Assembly: GCA_022616415.1 (NCBI GenBank)
Contig: JAKEEU010000107.1
Location: 62,001 to 126,000, forward strand
DNA from: Candidatus Zhuqueibacterota bacterium
GTDB taxonomy: Bacteria; Zhuqueibacterota; Zhuqueibacteria; Zhuqueibacterales; Zhuqueibacteraceae
Length of the DNA: 64,000 nucleotides
Direction: 5' to 3'
The first letter of the stretch is position 1. Each line of letters opens with the position of its first letter. Position numbers and translations under genes: made by a program. The notes beneath the pieces are model-generated. The model did not search any database. It was not told where the DNA came from and saw only the letters and a list, made by a program, of their open reading frames with translations. This document shows, in pieces, positions 1 to 8,820 of the stretch.

Positions 1-25
1 CTCAGAATAAAATTCTAACAGTTTA

Positions 26-87
26 CACACGGATCAAAAACTCACACGGATTAAAAGCCTTTTCCGTGTGAGTTTTTGATCCGTGTG
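26..87. repeat. Perfect 25-bp inverted repeat, CACACGGAT word
   Basis: Arms 26-50 and 63-87 are perfect reverse complements around a 12-nt loop. Each arm contains the word CACACGGA twice, so a second register of pairing is possible. The right arm recurs alone at 28133-28155 with one terminal change. Apart from this element, the promoter at 202-230 and the repeat at 295-405, I see nothing gene-like in 1-528. Confidence 0.85.
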
Positions 88-201
88 AAGCTCGAAGGGC
101 TGCGGTTTGATTTCGATACGAAATATATTAGCAATTTACCTGAGAATGTCAAGCGCTTTTTGCAAAAATGCCACAAAAATGGCAAAAAAGCCAAAATCTA
201 C

Positions 202-230
202 TTGACAATATAGCTTTAATCTTTTATATT
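202..230 (+). promoter_or_regulatory. Sigma70-like promoter for the first TonB cassette
   Basis: TTGACA (202-207), a 17-nt spacer and TATATT (225-230). Upstream is an A-rich stretch preceded by AGCGCTT. The same arrangement (AGCGCTT, A-tracts, TTGACA-N17-TATATT) precedes the second TonB receptor at 25628-25656 on the minus strand. The start codon is about 290 nt downstream, so the mRNA would have a long leader containing the repeat at 295-405. Confidence 0.65.
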
Positions 231-294
231 GTGCAGGAATTTCCGAATCGCACTCATAACTTGGCAATGTTAAGTTGGCTTGAACAAAAGGCCA

Positions 295-405
295 AGACAG
301 AAAAATGAAAGACAGAAATATGGCGTTTGGCATCACGCCAGGGAAGTTGACGATGACGGGATCAAGCAGACGGCAAACATTTTTCTGCTCTCCATCTTTC
401 TGTCT
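295..405. repeat. Imperfect inverted repeat, GACAGAAA word
   Basis: The left arm (295-318) has the word GACAGAAA twice in tandem. The right arm (382-405) has near-complementary TTTCTG words. The same word family builds the element at 7220-7334. It lies in the untranslated leader of the first TonB receptor gene. Confidence 0.6.
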
Positions 406-528
406 TCTGAATGTTTTTGCGGGATGATTCCGCCATGCCGATCGAAACGAGCGGCAGAAGCAAGGACAGAGAGTTAAAATATTTGATTTTAACATTGACA
501 AGATAACTTCAGAGAGGGAGGTTGTTTG

Positions 529-3324
529 ATGCGCCAGATCGTCTCGTCCGTTTTGACGCTGCTTTTTTCTCTTCTGCTGTTCACTCCTCTGTTCAGCGGC
601 ACCACCGGCAAGATTGCCGGCCGCGTGACCGACGCTGATACCAAAGACGGCCTGCCCGGAGTCAACGTTGTCATTGAAGGAACAACCTTGGGCGCAGCCA
701 CCGACATTGACGGCCATTACGTCATTCTCAACATTCCGCCCGGACTTTATACTGTGAGGTTTTCCTTTATCGGCTATCAAACCATAAAGGTTTCCGAAGT
801 GCGGGTCAACGTCGATTTCACCACGCGCTTGGATCGAACGCTCAAACCCGGCGCCGTCGAATTGGGCGTGATCGAAGTGCAAGGCGAGCGCAATCCTTTG
901 GTGCGCGAAGATTTGACCAACACGCAAGTGGCGGTGACCGCGGACGTCATCGACCAGCTTCCGGTGGATCAAATCAGCGACGTGGTGCGCCTGCAAGCCG
1001 GCGTGGTGCAGGACAACGACGGCGCGCTGCACATTCGCGGCGGCCGCTCCAACGAGATCGCTTACCAGATCAACGGCATTTCCATCAACAATCCGTTTAG
1101 CAGTCAGCAGGCGGTTGGCATCGCCACCAATGCGGTGCAGGAAGTTTCGATTTCCACGGGGACTTTTAGTGCCGAATATGGTAATGCGTTGAGCGGCGTC
1201 ATCAATTACGTCACCAAAGACGGCGGCTCCAAATACAGCGGCAGTTTAAGATTTTGGACGGGCGACAATTTCAGCAACCGCAAAGACGTTTTTTTTAATA
1301 TTGATGAAATCGATCTGCTCAACAACAACCGCGCGGAATGGACCTTTGGCGGGCCGGTGCCGCTGCTCGGCAAGAAGCTCACGTTTTTCAGTTCCGGCGT
1401 GCGGCAGAATAACAAAGGCCACCTCTACGGCATTCGCGTTTATAAACCTGAAGACATTTTGTTTATTAATGAAGATTTTTTCATTATCGACCCTCTCGGC
1501 GATGGCCGGGCGAGCGGCGATCGCAAAATCGTTCCGATGGTCACCAGCGAGAGCTTGAATTTGACCGGCAAGCTGACCTGGAATCCGAGCGCGAGAATGA
1601 AGATCACCTACGATTTGGTTTTAGATGATGGTGAGCGTTTTCCACGCACCATCGGAATCGTAAATATGTTTCGCCGCTTCCGTTTCAATCCCGACGGCCG
1701 CCCCAAAACTTTTTCCAATGGCGCCAACCATTCCCTTGGCATAACCCACACGTTGAGCAACAAAACGTTCTACACGCTGAAATTCGGTATCGGTTTTACT
1801 CACGACCGCACTTTTGTTTTTGAAGATCCCGCTGATCCCCGCTACATCCCCAGTTTTGGCAGCCTCTTGACGAACAATCTCATTCAACCGACGGATTATC
1901 TGGCGGGGGGCACGAATTTGGGGCGCTCCTGGGAGAGAACGCGATCGCACTTGGCCAAGCTCGACGTGGTCAGCCAAGTGTTGCCGGCGCACGAATTGAA
2001 GTTCGGCGCCGAATTGCAGTATCATCGCTTGGAGACCGAGGCTTACACGTTGTTGTACGACGTGGCGCAAAAGCCGGAATTTGGCGGGCCGGGCCCCATC
2101 GTGCCATACCCCTATTTGAATCCGAATTTCACGGAATATCAATACTACTTGCGCAAACCGTATCAAGCCGCAGTTTATTTGCTTGACAAAATGGAGCTGG
2201 CCAAAACCTTCATTTTAAATGTCGGCCTCCGGTATGAATACGAGTACACCAATGCTTTATACAATCCCAATTTAGTGGGTACGGTAGATACAGGCGTGGC
2301 TCAAAATTTGGTCAAATCCGATCCCAAACCCCGTCTCAGCCCCCGCCTTAGCCTCAGTTTTCCCATTACGGCGCAAGGCATTATCCGGTTTTCTTACGGC
2401 CACTTTTATCAAAACCCGACGTACTCCAGCATTTATCGCAATCCCCGATTCGAGGATCTCGATTTTATCGATGTTCCGACTTTTGGCAATCCCAATCTCA
2501 AGCCGGAACGCAGCATCCAGTACGAAATGGGCTTGCAGCAGCAGCTCGGCGAGAATTTCAAAGCCGACTTGACGGTGTTTTACAAGGACGTGACCAATCT
2601 CATCCAAACGCGCCGGGTGGTTGCCGGCGAAGTTGCGGCGACAAAAGAGTTCAACGTTGTGACCAACATCAGCTACGCGAACGTAAAAGGCTTTACGCTG
2701 GCCTTATTGAAAAGAAGAGCGCCCGGCGGCGTGCTTTCCGCCAGTTTGGATTACACGTTTCAGGTGGCAGAAGGCGCCTTCGACGATCCTTTGCGGCTGG
2801 CGGTCGATACGCGTTCCGGCCGGGACACCGAGCAAAGATTCGTGCCATTGGATTTCGACCGCACGCATACGTTGAACGGCACGCTGACGGTGAGTAAAAC
2901 CAGCAATTGGTCCGTGAGTGCGATCGGCAGCGTTTGGACCGGCACGCCTTATACCCCGAGCCTGCCCTCCTCCATCCAGCCGGTTCGCTTTGAAGACAAC
3001 AGCGCGCGCCGGCCGATGATTTCTAATATCGATCTCAAGCTGGAAAAATATTTCAAATATGCCGGCATGCGTTGGTCCGTCTTTATGCAAGTTGAAAACG
3101 CGCTGGATTTGGCCAACGAACGTTTTGTTTTCACCAGCACCGGACGCTCGTTGACGGCTTTGGAAGAAACCACCAATCCCACGCTCTTTAATAATTTGAG
3201 ACGAAGGGTGGTGTCGGACCCCGCCAACTTCTTTCCGGTCCGGTTCATCGACGAGTATTATCAAAGGGAGGATTTCTTGAGCGAGCCCCGGGAAATTCGC
3301 TGGGGCGTGTCGTTTGATTTTTAA
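529..3324 (+). CDS. TonB-dependent receptor with N-terminal carboxypeptidase-regulatory-like domain
   Basis: An outer-membrane, energy-coupled receptor of 931 aa. A hydrophobic signal peptide is followed by a CarboxypepD_reg-like domain (about residues 25-105, with LPGVNVVIEGTT and DGHYVILNIPPG), a plug (about 125-235, with HIRGG and SAEYGNALSGVINYVTK) and a beta-barrel ending in aromatic GVSFDF. I start at ATG 529 rather than the TTG one codon upstream because a GAGGGAGG ribosome site sits just before it. It heads a cassette with the next two genes and is paralogous to the receptor at 22275-25358. The plug and regulatory domain are clear. The ligand is unknown and no SusD-like partner is present. 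Confidence 0.93.
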   Translation: MRQIVSSVLTLLFSLLLFTPLFSGTTGKIAGRVTDADTKDGLPGVNVVIEGTTLGAATDIDGHYVILNIPPGLYTVRFSFIGYQTIKVSEVRVNVDFTTRLDRTLKPGAVELGVIEVQGERNPLVREDLTNTQVAVTADVIDQLPVDQISDVVRLQAGVVQDNDGALHIRGGRSNEIAYQINGISINNPFSSQQAVGIATNAVQEVSISTGTFSAEYGNALSGVINYVTKDGGSKYSGSLRFWTGDNFSNRKDVFFNIDEIDLLNNNRAEWTFGGPVPLLGKKLTFFSSGVRQNNKGHLYGIRVYKPEDILFINEDFFIIDPLGDGRASGDRKIVPMVTSESLNLTGKLTWNPSARMKITYDLVLDDGERFPRTIGIVNMFRRFRFNPDGRPKTFSNGANHSLGITHTLSNKTFYTLKFGIGFTHDRTFVFEDPADPRYIPSFGSLLTNNLIQPTDYLAGGTNLGRSWERTRSHLAKLDVVSQVLPAHELKFGAELQYHRLETEAYTLLYDVAQKPEFGGPGPIVPYPYLNPNFTEYQYYLRKPYQAAVYLLDKMELAKTFILNVGLRYEYEYTNALYNPNLVGTVDTGVAQNLVKSDPKPRLSPRLSLSFPITAQGIIRFSYGHFYQNPTYSSIYRNPRFEDLDFIDVPTFGNPNLKPERSIQYEMGLQQQLGENFKADLTVFYKDVTNLIQTRRVVAGEVAATKEFNVVTNISYANVKGFTLALLKRRAPGGVLSASLDYTFQVAEGAFDDPLRLAVDTRSGRDTEQRFVPLDFDRTHTLNGTLTVSKTSNWSVSAIGSVWTGTPYTPSLPSSIQPVRFEDNSARRPMISNIDLKLEKYFKYAGMRWSVFMQVENALDLANERFVFTSTGRSLTALEETTNPTLFNNLRRRVVSDPANFFPVRFIDEYYQREDFLSEPREIRWGVSFDF

Positions 3325-3337
3325 CTTCCATAGTAAA

Positions 3338-3395
3338 GGCAAAACGATTAGGGGCAAAACAATTCTTTAATCATTTTGCCCAAAATAGTTTTGCC
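3338..3395. repeat. Imperfect inverted repeat, GGCAAAAC word
   Basis: The left arm (3338-3360) holds GGCAAAAC twice. The right arm (3369-3395) holds near-complements (TTTTGCCC and GTTTTGCC). It lies between the receptor stop and the next start. One more left-arm-like copy is at 7086-7109. It could act as a weak terminator or processing hairpin, but no clean U-tract follows. Confidence 0.55.
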
Positions 3396-3455
3396 ATAGT
3401 TTTTTGCTAAAGAGATTACACTTTATGATGGAATTTTACCCCGAGGTTTGAAGCA

Positions 3456-6400
3456 ATGAGGAAACCGATTTCAATCGCCACTCTGATAACTGCCGTTGCG
3501 TTATTCTTTTTGCTGTCCGTTGGGTATGGCCAAAATCTCAAAAAGCTCGAAAGGCTTGAAAAAGAAAAAAAGGAGATAAAATATCTCTCCGCCGGCGAGC
3601 GCCACGAACTCATGCAGGAGCTGCGGAAGGCGCTCCGCAAAACGCTGCAAGACGATCCGCTGCACGAGACGCTGAAAGAAACGATCATCACCGGCAATCA
3701 GATTCGGGTGCTCCTAACCAACCAGGGCTCGATCTCGACGCCGGATGCCGACAATGCCAATGCCGACCTGGTCTGGCCCCAAGGCGCGAATCAGTTGGGG
3801 TACGCTTATGAGTTCGGCCCGTTGGTGGGCGCGGAAGTTCCACATGCCTTCATTCCCGACAGCATGGTGCATATCGTCAACGACGGCTTTCTGGCTCGCG
3901 CCGACGGCGATTTCCAACCTGGCACCACCACGCGCTGGGGCTGGCTGCCAAGAGTCGGTTTTTCCGATCCCAATTCCAAAGAAGTCGCCACCTTTTCGGA
4001 CCTCGATTCGAATTTGGACGGCAAGCCCGATAGCTGGCCGCAGCAGTGGTACAACGAAACGTTGGGACGCTACGTATGGCCGGCCTTTTTGGGCAACGAT
4101 GCGACCACGCCCGACGAGGAAGTCTTTTACGTGATGGACGACTTCAACAACGCCGAGTTTGCTTATTATCCTTTTCCGGATGACTCCTCCCGGCGCGGCC
4201 TGGGCTTGGAGCTGCAGGTGCGCATTTTCCAATTCAATAATCCGCTGGCCGAAGACATCATCTTCCTGGTTTACACCATCACCAACACCAGCCCCAAAAC
4301 GCTCGACAAAATTTTTCTGGGCATGTTTGGCGATCCTCACGTCGGCGGCCCCAATGACTTTGCCGACGATAACGGCGCCTTTATCTCGGCTTTCAACGAG
4401 GCGTTTCCGTTCAACACACGCAACATGCTTTATGCGTTAGACGCCAACGGCCGGGGAGACGGCGGCAAAATCCCCGGCTACTTTGGCTATCGCTTTTTGG
4501 AAAGTCCGGGCATCGTTGACGACGGTTTTGACAACGACAATGATGACTTGATCGATGAAAGCCCTTTCAACGACGCCGGCGCGGAAATTTTCGGCCCGGT
4601 GGGAATCTATGGCGAGCCTAAACTGCATTGGTCCGGCGACGAAGACGGCGACTGGGACGTGAGATTCGACGACGTGGGCGTGGATGGAATCGCCGGCACC
4701 GGTGATCTCGGCGAAGGCGACGGCAGGCCCACCCAGCTCTATTTTTTCGATCTGAACAACAACGGCATTCTCGATTTCGGCGAGCCGATTTCGGAATCGC
4801 GGCTCGAAGGCATGCGTTTCCGCGGCGGCGAACCCAATTTTGGATTTTTGGATATCGCCGAATCGGACCAGCTCGGCTTGACCAGTTTCAATGCCATTCT
4901 CTTTGGCGGCAACAACCGGCCGAACAACGATGAGCTGATGTGGCGGCTGATGTCCACACCCAATCAGCGCCCGGGCGATCCCGAGCCGACGATCGAGCAG
5001 GAATCCGATAACGTCTTCATCTATGGCTCCGGGCCGTTCCGCTTGCGGCCGGGGGAAAGCCAGCGTTTCTCGATCGCCTTGCTGCTGGGCGAAAACCTCG
5101 ACGATCTGCTGCAAAACGCGGAAATCTCCCAGCAGGTTTTCGAATCCGATTACCGTTTTGCCAAGCCGCCCGACAAGCCCAAGCTGGTGGCCGTGCCCGG
5201 AGACAAAAAAGTCACGCTGTATTGGGACACGGGCGCCGAATCATCTTTCGATCCTTTTGTCGCCCGCGCCAATCCTGATGATGCCAACAAGGGTTTTGAT
5301 TTTGAGGGATACCGGATTTACCGCAGCCAGGATTTCAGCTTCAACGACACCAAAACCATTACCGATTCCAGGGGAATTCCTTTTCTTTCTGTGCCGCTGA
5401 AACAGGCCAACGGCGTACCAGCCCAGTTTGATTTGATCAATGAATTTTCGGGGTTATCGGCAATCGAATATAGAGGGCGCGGCATCCGGTTTGATTTGGG
5501 AAATAATACCGGCTTGCGGCACAGCTTCGTGGATTCGAATAACGTCATCAATGGCGCCACCTATTATTACGCCGTCACCTCTTACGATCATGGCGACCTC
5601 AAAGGACAGTTGGCGCCGTCCGAAAGCCAGCGCACCATTCAGCGGGATGCGCTCACCCGCCAATTTACTTTTGACGTGAATACGGCGAGGGTCGTGCCCG
5701 GGCCGCCGGCCAGTGGTTTTGCGGGACCCGGTTTGACGGAGGGCGGCGATTTGGCGGCGCGCGTGGAAGGCAATGCCACGGGCGCGGTGCGCGTCCAGGT
5801 TTTGGATCCTTTCGCCGTCATGGATGGGAAGAACTACGAAGTCATCTTTGAACAGGTGGGCACCACCCCAACCTCGGCAACGGGCTATTCCGTTGTCGAT
5901 CTTCAGCAAAAAAAGACCACGTTTATCGCCCGCGATACGTTGTCGGTCAATCTACTCGTTGACAACCTGGTGGAAGGCTCGGTGACCATAACCTCCCAGG
6001 CAGGCGCAGTTGTCGATCCGGCGGATTACAGCGTCGATTACAAACAAGGAAGAATTCGCGGCGCCAGGCCTGGTGCGCTGCCGAGCGGCCAAAATTTCAG
6101 GGCGACTTACCGATTCAAGCCGGTTGCCGAGAGCACAGCTTTGAGCAATGAAGACAGCAATCCCGTATTTGACGGGGTCAGGGTCTTCGTGCAAAACGAG
6201 GCCACGGCGCTCGATCTTGCCAAGAGTGGCTTCAAAGTGAAAGAGAGTAACACGAATTTGCTGGTGGAGACCATCGGACTCGCAACGGTTGGAAGTCCTC
6301 GCCCCTATCCTTCTGATTTCGAAATACATTTTGCCAACTACGACACTGCGGCTGACGGGAGATTGACCGCTCCGGCCGACACCAGCGTCGTCACCAATGT

Positions 6401-7067
6401 CGCAGCGCCCTTCAAAATTTTTGACGCCGCCACCGGCAGGCAGATCGATTTCTTCATCAACGAAACCAACCCCAGGTTTCGAAACCGGCGTTGGGATTGG
6501 CAGGAAACCATCGTTCTGCTCGAGCCGAATGCCCCGCGCGTCACCAACACCACGTATCAGGTCAAATTCGCGCCTCCCAGCGACACTGTCAAAAGCGCGG
6601 ACGGCACGCGGGATTCGCTTATCACTTTCGATCCACCGATCTATCCGCGGCAAGGCGACGTTTTTCTGTTCTTCTCGAAAAAGCCGTTCGATCCCGGTGA
6701 CAAATACGCTTTTACGACGCGCGCGGTCACGTTTGAGACCCAACAAGCGCGCGACGCGCTGGCCGACGTCTACGTCGTGCCCAATCCGTATATCGCGTTT
6801 AGCGCCGCGGAGACCGCCGCGCCGCGCTCGGGCGAGCGTGACGACCGGCGCCTGGAATTTCGCAACCTGCCGCAACGATGCACGATCCGAATTTACACCA
6901 TTACCGGCGAGCTGGTTGATACCATCGAAAAGGATGACAACCGCGATTTTGCGGTTTGGGACTTGCTGACTTTTGAATCCCAGCAAACCGCCTACGGCGT
7001 TTATATTTATCACGTCGACGCGCCGAACGTCGGCACGAAAATCGGCAGGTTTGCGCTGATCAAGTGA
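3456..7067 (+). CDS. Large secreted protein with FN3-like region and variant C-terminal sorting domain
   Basis: 1203 aa. A signal peptide ending in SVGYGQ is followed by a charged, probably coiled segment (about 25-75). A central region (about 355-470) is rich in Asp and Asn (GFDNDNDDLIDE, DLNNNGILDFGEP), resembling calcium-binding type-3-like repeats. There is an FN3-like segment near 570-690 (KPKLVAVPGDKKVTLYW). The C-terminus (DVYVVPNPY, then CTIRIYTITGELV) resembles a secretion/sorting domain but is not the QNYPNPFNP class. It lies between a TonB receptor and a PorV-like gene. The gene at 20019-22124 holds the equivalent place in the second cassette. The specific function is unknown. A surface-exposed or receptor-associated role is inferred from context. 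Confidence 0.85.
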   Translation: MRKPISIATLITAVALFFLLSVGYGQNLKKLERLEKEKKEIKYLSAGERHELMQELRKALRKTLQDDPLHETLKETIITGNQIRVLLTNQGSISTPDADNANADLVWPQGANQLGYAYEFGPLVGAEVPHAFIPDSMVHIVNDGFLARADGDFQPGTTTRWGWLPRVGFSDPNSKEVATFSDLDSNLDGKPDSWPQQWYNETLGRYVWPAFLGNDATTPDEEVFYVMDDFNNAEFAYYPFPDDSSRRGLGLELQVRIFQFNNPLAEDIIFLVYTITNTSPKTLDKIFLGMFGDPHVGGPNDFADDNGAFISAFNEAFPFNTRNMLYALDANGRGDGGKIPGYFGYRFLESPGIVDDGFDNDNDDLIDESPFNDAGAEIFGPVGIYGEPKLHWSGDEDGDWDVRFDDVGVDGIAGTGDLGEGDGRPTQLYFFDLNNNGILDFGEPISESRLEGMRFRGGEPNFGFLDIAESDQLGLTSFNAILFGGNNRPNNDELMWRLMSTPNQRPGDPEPTIEQESDNVFIYGSGPFRLRPGESQRFSIALLLGENLDDLLQNAEISQQVFESDYRFAKPPDKPKLVAVPGDKKVTLYWDTGAESSFDPFVARANPDDANKGFDFEGYRIYRSQDFSFNDTKTITDSRGIPFLSVPLKQANGVPAQFDLINEFSGLSAIEYRGRGIRFDLGNNTGLRHSFVDSNNVINGATYYYAVTSYDHGDLKGQLAPSESQRTIQRDALTRQFTFDVNTARVVPGPPASGFAGPGLTEGGDLAARVEGNATGAVRVQVLDPFAVMDGKNYEVIFEQVGTTPTSATGYSVVDLQQKKTTFIARDTLSVNLLVDNLVEGSVTITSQAGAVVDPADYSVDYKQGRIRGARPGALPSGQNFRATYRFKPVAESTALSNEDSNPVFDGVRVFVQNEATALDLAKSGFKVKESNTNLLVETIGLATVGSPRPYPSDFEIHFANYDTAADGRLTAPADTSVVTNVAAPFKIFDAATGRQIDFFINETNPRFRNRRWDWQETIVLLEPNAPRVTNTTYQVKFAPPSDTVKSADGTRDSLITFDPPIYPRQGDVFLFFSKKPFDPGDKYAFTTRAVTFETQQARDALADVYVVPNPYIAFSAAETAAPRSGERDDRRLEFRNLPQRCTIRIYTITGELVDTIEKDDNRDFAVWDLLTFESQQTAYGVYIYHVDAPNVGTKIGRFALIK

Positions 7068-7219
7068 AGCGGCCGTTGCAGAAAAAGGCAAAACGATTTG
7101 GGGCAAAACTATTAAAAGCATCAAATGTAGTGTAGACATCTTGTCCAATGTCACTAACCCCGCACCGCGTGGCGCCTGCGGCGCCAGAGGCTGCCGCGGC
7201 GTCTGCGACAAAGCGGGGG

Positions 7220-7334
7220 CAATGACAGAAAAATGTACGACAGAAAAAATTTTACGGCTTCTCGTTACTCCGTGGTGAGCATTTCTTTAATGATACCAGG
7301 GCCCATGTTTCTGCCCTTCATTTTTCTGTCATTG
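7220..7334. repeat. Inverted repeat, CAATGACAGAAA word
   Basis: The left arm (7220-7246) and right arm (7308-7334) are reverse complements over about 27 nt with few mismatches, and each contains two GACAGAAA-type words. This is the only recognisable structure in the 319-nt gap 7068-7386, apart from a partial GGCAAAAC-word copy at 7086-7109. Confidence 0.7.
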
Positions 7335-7386
7335 CTTTTGTTCAACTTTAACTTAACTTTGTCGAGCTATTACTTTGAGCTGCTTT

Positions 7387-8421
7387 ATGAAAAAATCGAC
7401 CTGCATCATTTTGCTGTCTTTCGTCTCTGTTTGTTTTTGGAATTTTAGCGCCGTCCGCGCCCAGGATTTTCGTTCCACCTCCAAAGTGGGCACCACGGCC
7501 GCACAGTTTTTGAAAATCAGCGCCGGCGCCAGGGCCGTCGGCATGGGCGGCGCTTATACGGCACTCGCCGATGATATCAATACTATTTTTTGGAATCCGG
7601 CCGGGCTGGCGCGCATCCGCGGCAGCGGCGAAGCGACCTTCAATCATGCCGAATGGCTGGCGGAGATTCAGTATGACTTTGCGGCTTTCTCTTTGAATAC
7701 CGGCTTGGGTTCCTTCGGCCTGCACGTCATCTCGCTTCGCACGCCGGAAGAAAAAGTCCGGACTTTGGCCTCGCCGCTGGGCACCGGCCAAGTTTGGGAT
7801 GCGGCGTCTTTCGCTATCGGCGCGAGCTATGCGCGGCGGCTGACCGACCGCTTTGCCATCGGCATGACCGGAAAGTATATTCAGGAAAGCCTGTTCAACG
7901 AAACTTCCCGTGGCATGGCTTTCGATCTCGGCGTGGTTTATCAAACGCCTTTTGATAAACTCAGCCTGGGCGCCGCCATCACCAATTTCGGCTCGAAGCT
8001 GCGCTTGGACGGCCGCGACATCTTTTTCAACGAAGACCCTCTGCCTGAAGACGGCTCGGTGGATCAGGTTCCCTCCAAATTCCGCACCGAGAGCTACGAA
8101 ATCCCTCTCACTTTGCGTTTCGGCCTGGCTTTGGAAGTGATGAACAGCGAGAACATGAAAATTGTGGCGGCTGCCGACGGCTCTCACCCCAACGACAACA
8201 CCGAATATATCAACAGCGGAGTGGAAGTCGGGCTCCGCAAGATGCTCTTTCTGCGCGGCGGGTACAAAGCCCTGTTTCAGGATAATAGCGAGCAAGGCCT
8301 GACTTTGGGCGCCGGCTTGCGCTACGACGCGGTCGGAACCAACATCAAGCTCGATTACGGTTGGGCTGATTTTGGCAGATTGGAAACCGTGCAGTTTATT
8401 TCCTTTTCCATTCGCTATTAA
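7387..8421 (+). CDS. PorV/PorQ-like outer-membrane beta-barrel protein
   Basis: 344 aa. A signal peptide ending in AVRAQ is followed by the family hallmark near the N-terminus (AAQFLKISAGARAVGMGGAYTA... NTIFWNPAGLA). The rest is alternating beta-strand sequence ending in the aromatic SFSIRY. PorV-type proteins are known as outer-membrane partners of type IX-like secretion and surface attachment. I chose ATG 7387 (MKKS) over an upstream TTG because the signal peptide starts there. It is the third gene of the first cassette, with a paralogue at 18765-19796. Family is confident, and a role in surface delivery of the neighbouring secreted protein is inferred. Confidence 0.88.
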   Translation: MKKSTCIILLSFVSVCFWNFSAVRAQDFRSTSKVGTTAAQFLKISAGARAVGMGGAYTALADDINTIFWNPAGLARIRGSGEATFNHAEWLAEIQYDFAAFSLNTGLGSFGLHVISLRTPEEKVRTLASPLGTGQVWDAASFAIGASYARRLTDRFAIGMTGKYIQESLFNETSRGMAFDLGVVYQTPFDKLSLGAAITNFGSKLRLDGRDIFFNEDPLPEDGSVDQVPSKFRTESYEIPLTLRFGLALEVMNSENMKIVAAADGSHPNDNTEYINSGVEVGLRKMLFLRGGYKALFQDNSEQGLTLGAGLRYDAVGTNIKLDYGWADFGRLETVQFISFSIRY

Positions 8422-8480
8422 ATCATCAATTTCGCCCCGACGCGAACGACCCACGACCAAACAGATTATTTAAAAAACAA

Positions 8481-8675
8481 ATGCCCAACGGATGAAAGCG
8501 GCCAACGGATAAAAATGATTGGGGGCAAAATTATTCGAAAGTTTTTAATCATTTTGTCCCCAATTATTTTGTCTTTTAAAATTTTTGCTTTTTTGCATAC
8601 AGTTTGCTTGTTGAGGGGGCTAAATGATTTTGTCTTAAGCTTTTCATCTGTTGGCAGCTTTTATCCGTTGGGCAT
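8481..8675. repeat. Composite nested inverted repeat, CAACGGAT and GGCAAAATT words
   Basis: Outer arms 8481-8493 and 8663-8675 pair perfectly over 13 bp. Inside them a second CCAACGGATAAAA word pairs with the TCTGTTGGCAG/TTTTATCCG region, and an inner pair (about 8515-8536 with 8555-8579) is built from GGGGGCAAAATTATT and its complement. The same composite plan recurs at 18570-18730. It fills most of the 399-nt gap 8422-8820. Nothing else gene-like is visible there. Confidence 0.75.
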
Positions 8676-8820
8676 GAAAAACGTTCGGAAATTTTTCTAA
8701 CTTTGGCTGTATATGTGAATTTCCAGAAAGGAGGTGCCTGTCTATCCTCGAATTTTACGCCAGCGCTTTTTAATTTCTCATGCAACCCCTTGAACATCAA
8801 ATCCATTTAAGGAGAGCAGA

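Noticed and set aside
280..477. 65-codon plus-strand ORF upstream of the first receptor
   Set aside because: It is encoded by the GACAGAAA inverted repeat (295-405), with no recognisable protein features and no ribosome site.
495..530. TTGACA at 495-500 as promoter of the first receptor
   Set aside because: No -10 at proper spacing, and the ribosome site would fall within it. The 202-230 site is much better.
136..1032. Long minus-strand ORF opposite the first TonB receptor
   Set aside because: It is antisense to a clear receptor gene and reads as the mirror of its codons, with no domain, signal or ribosome site. Many similar antisense frames across the window were dropped for the same reason.
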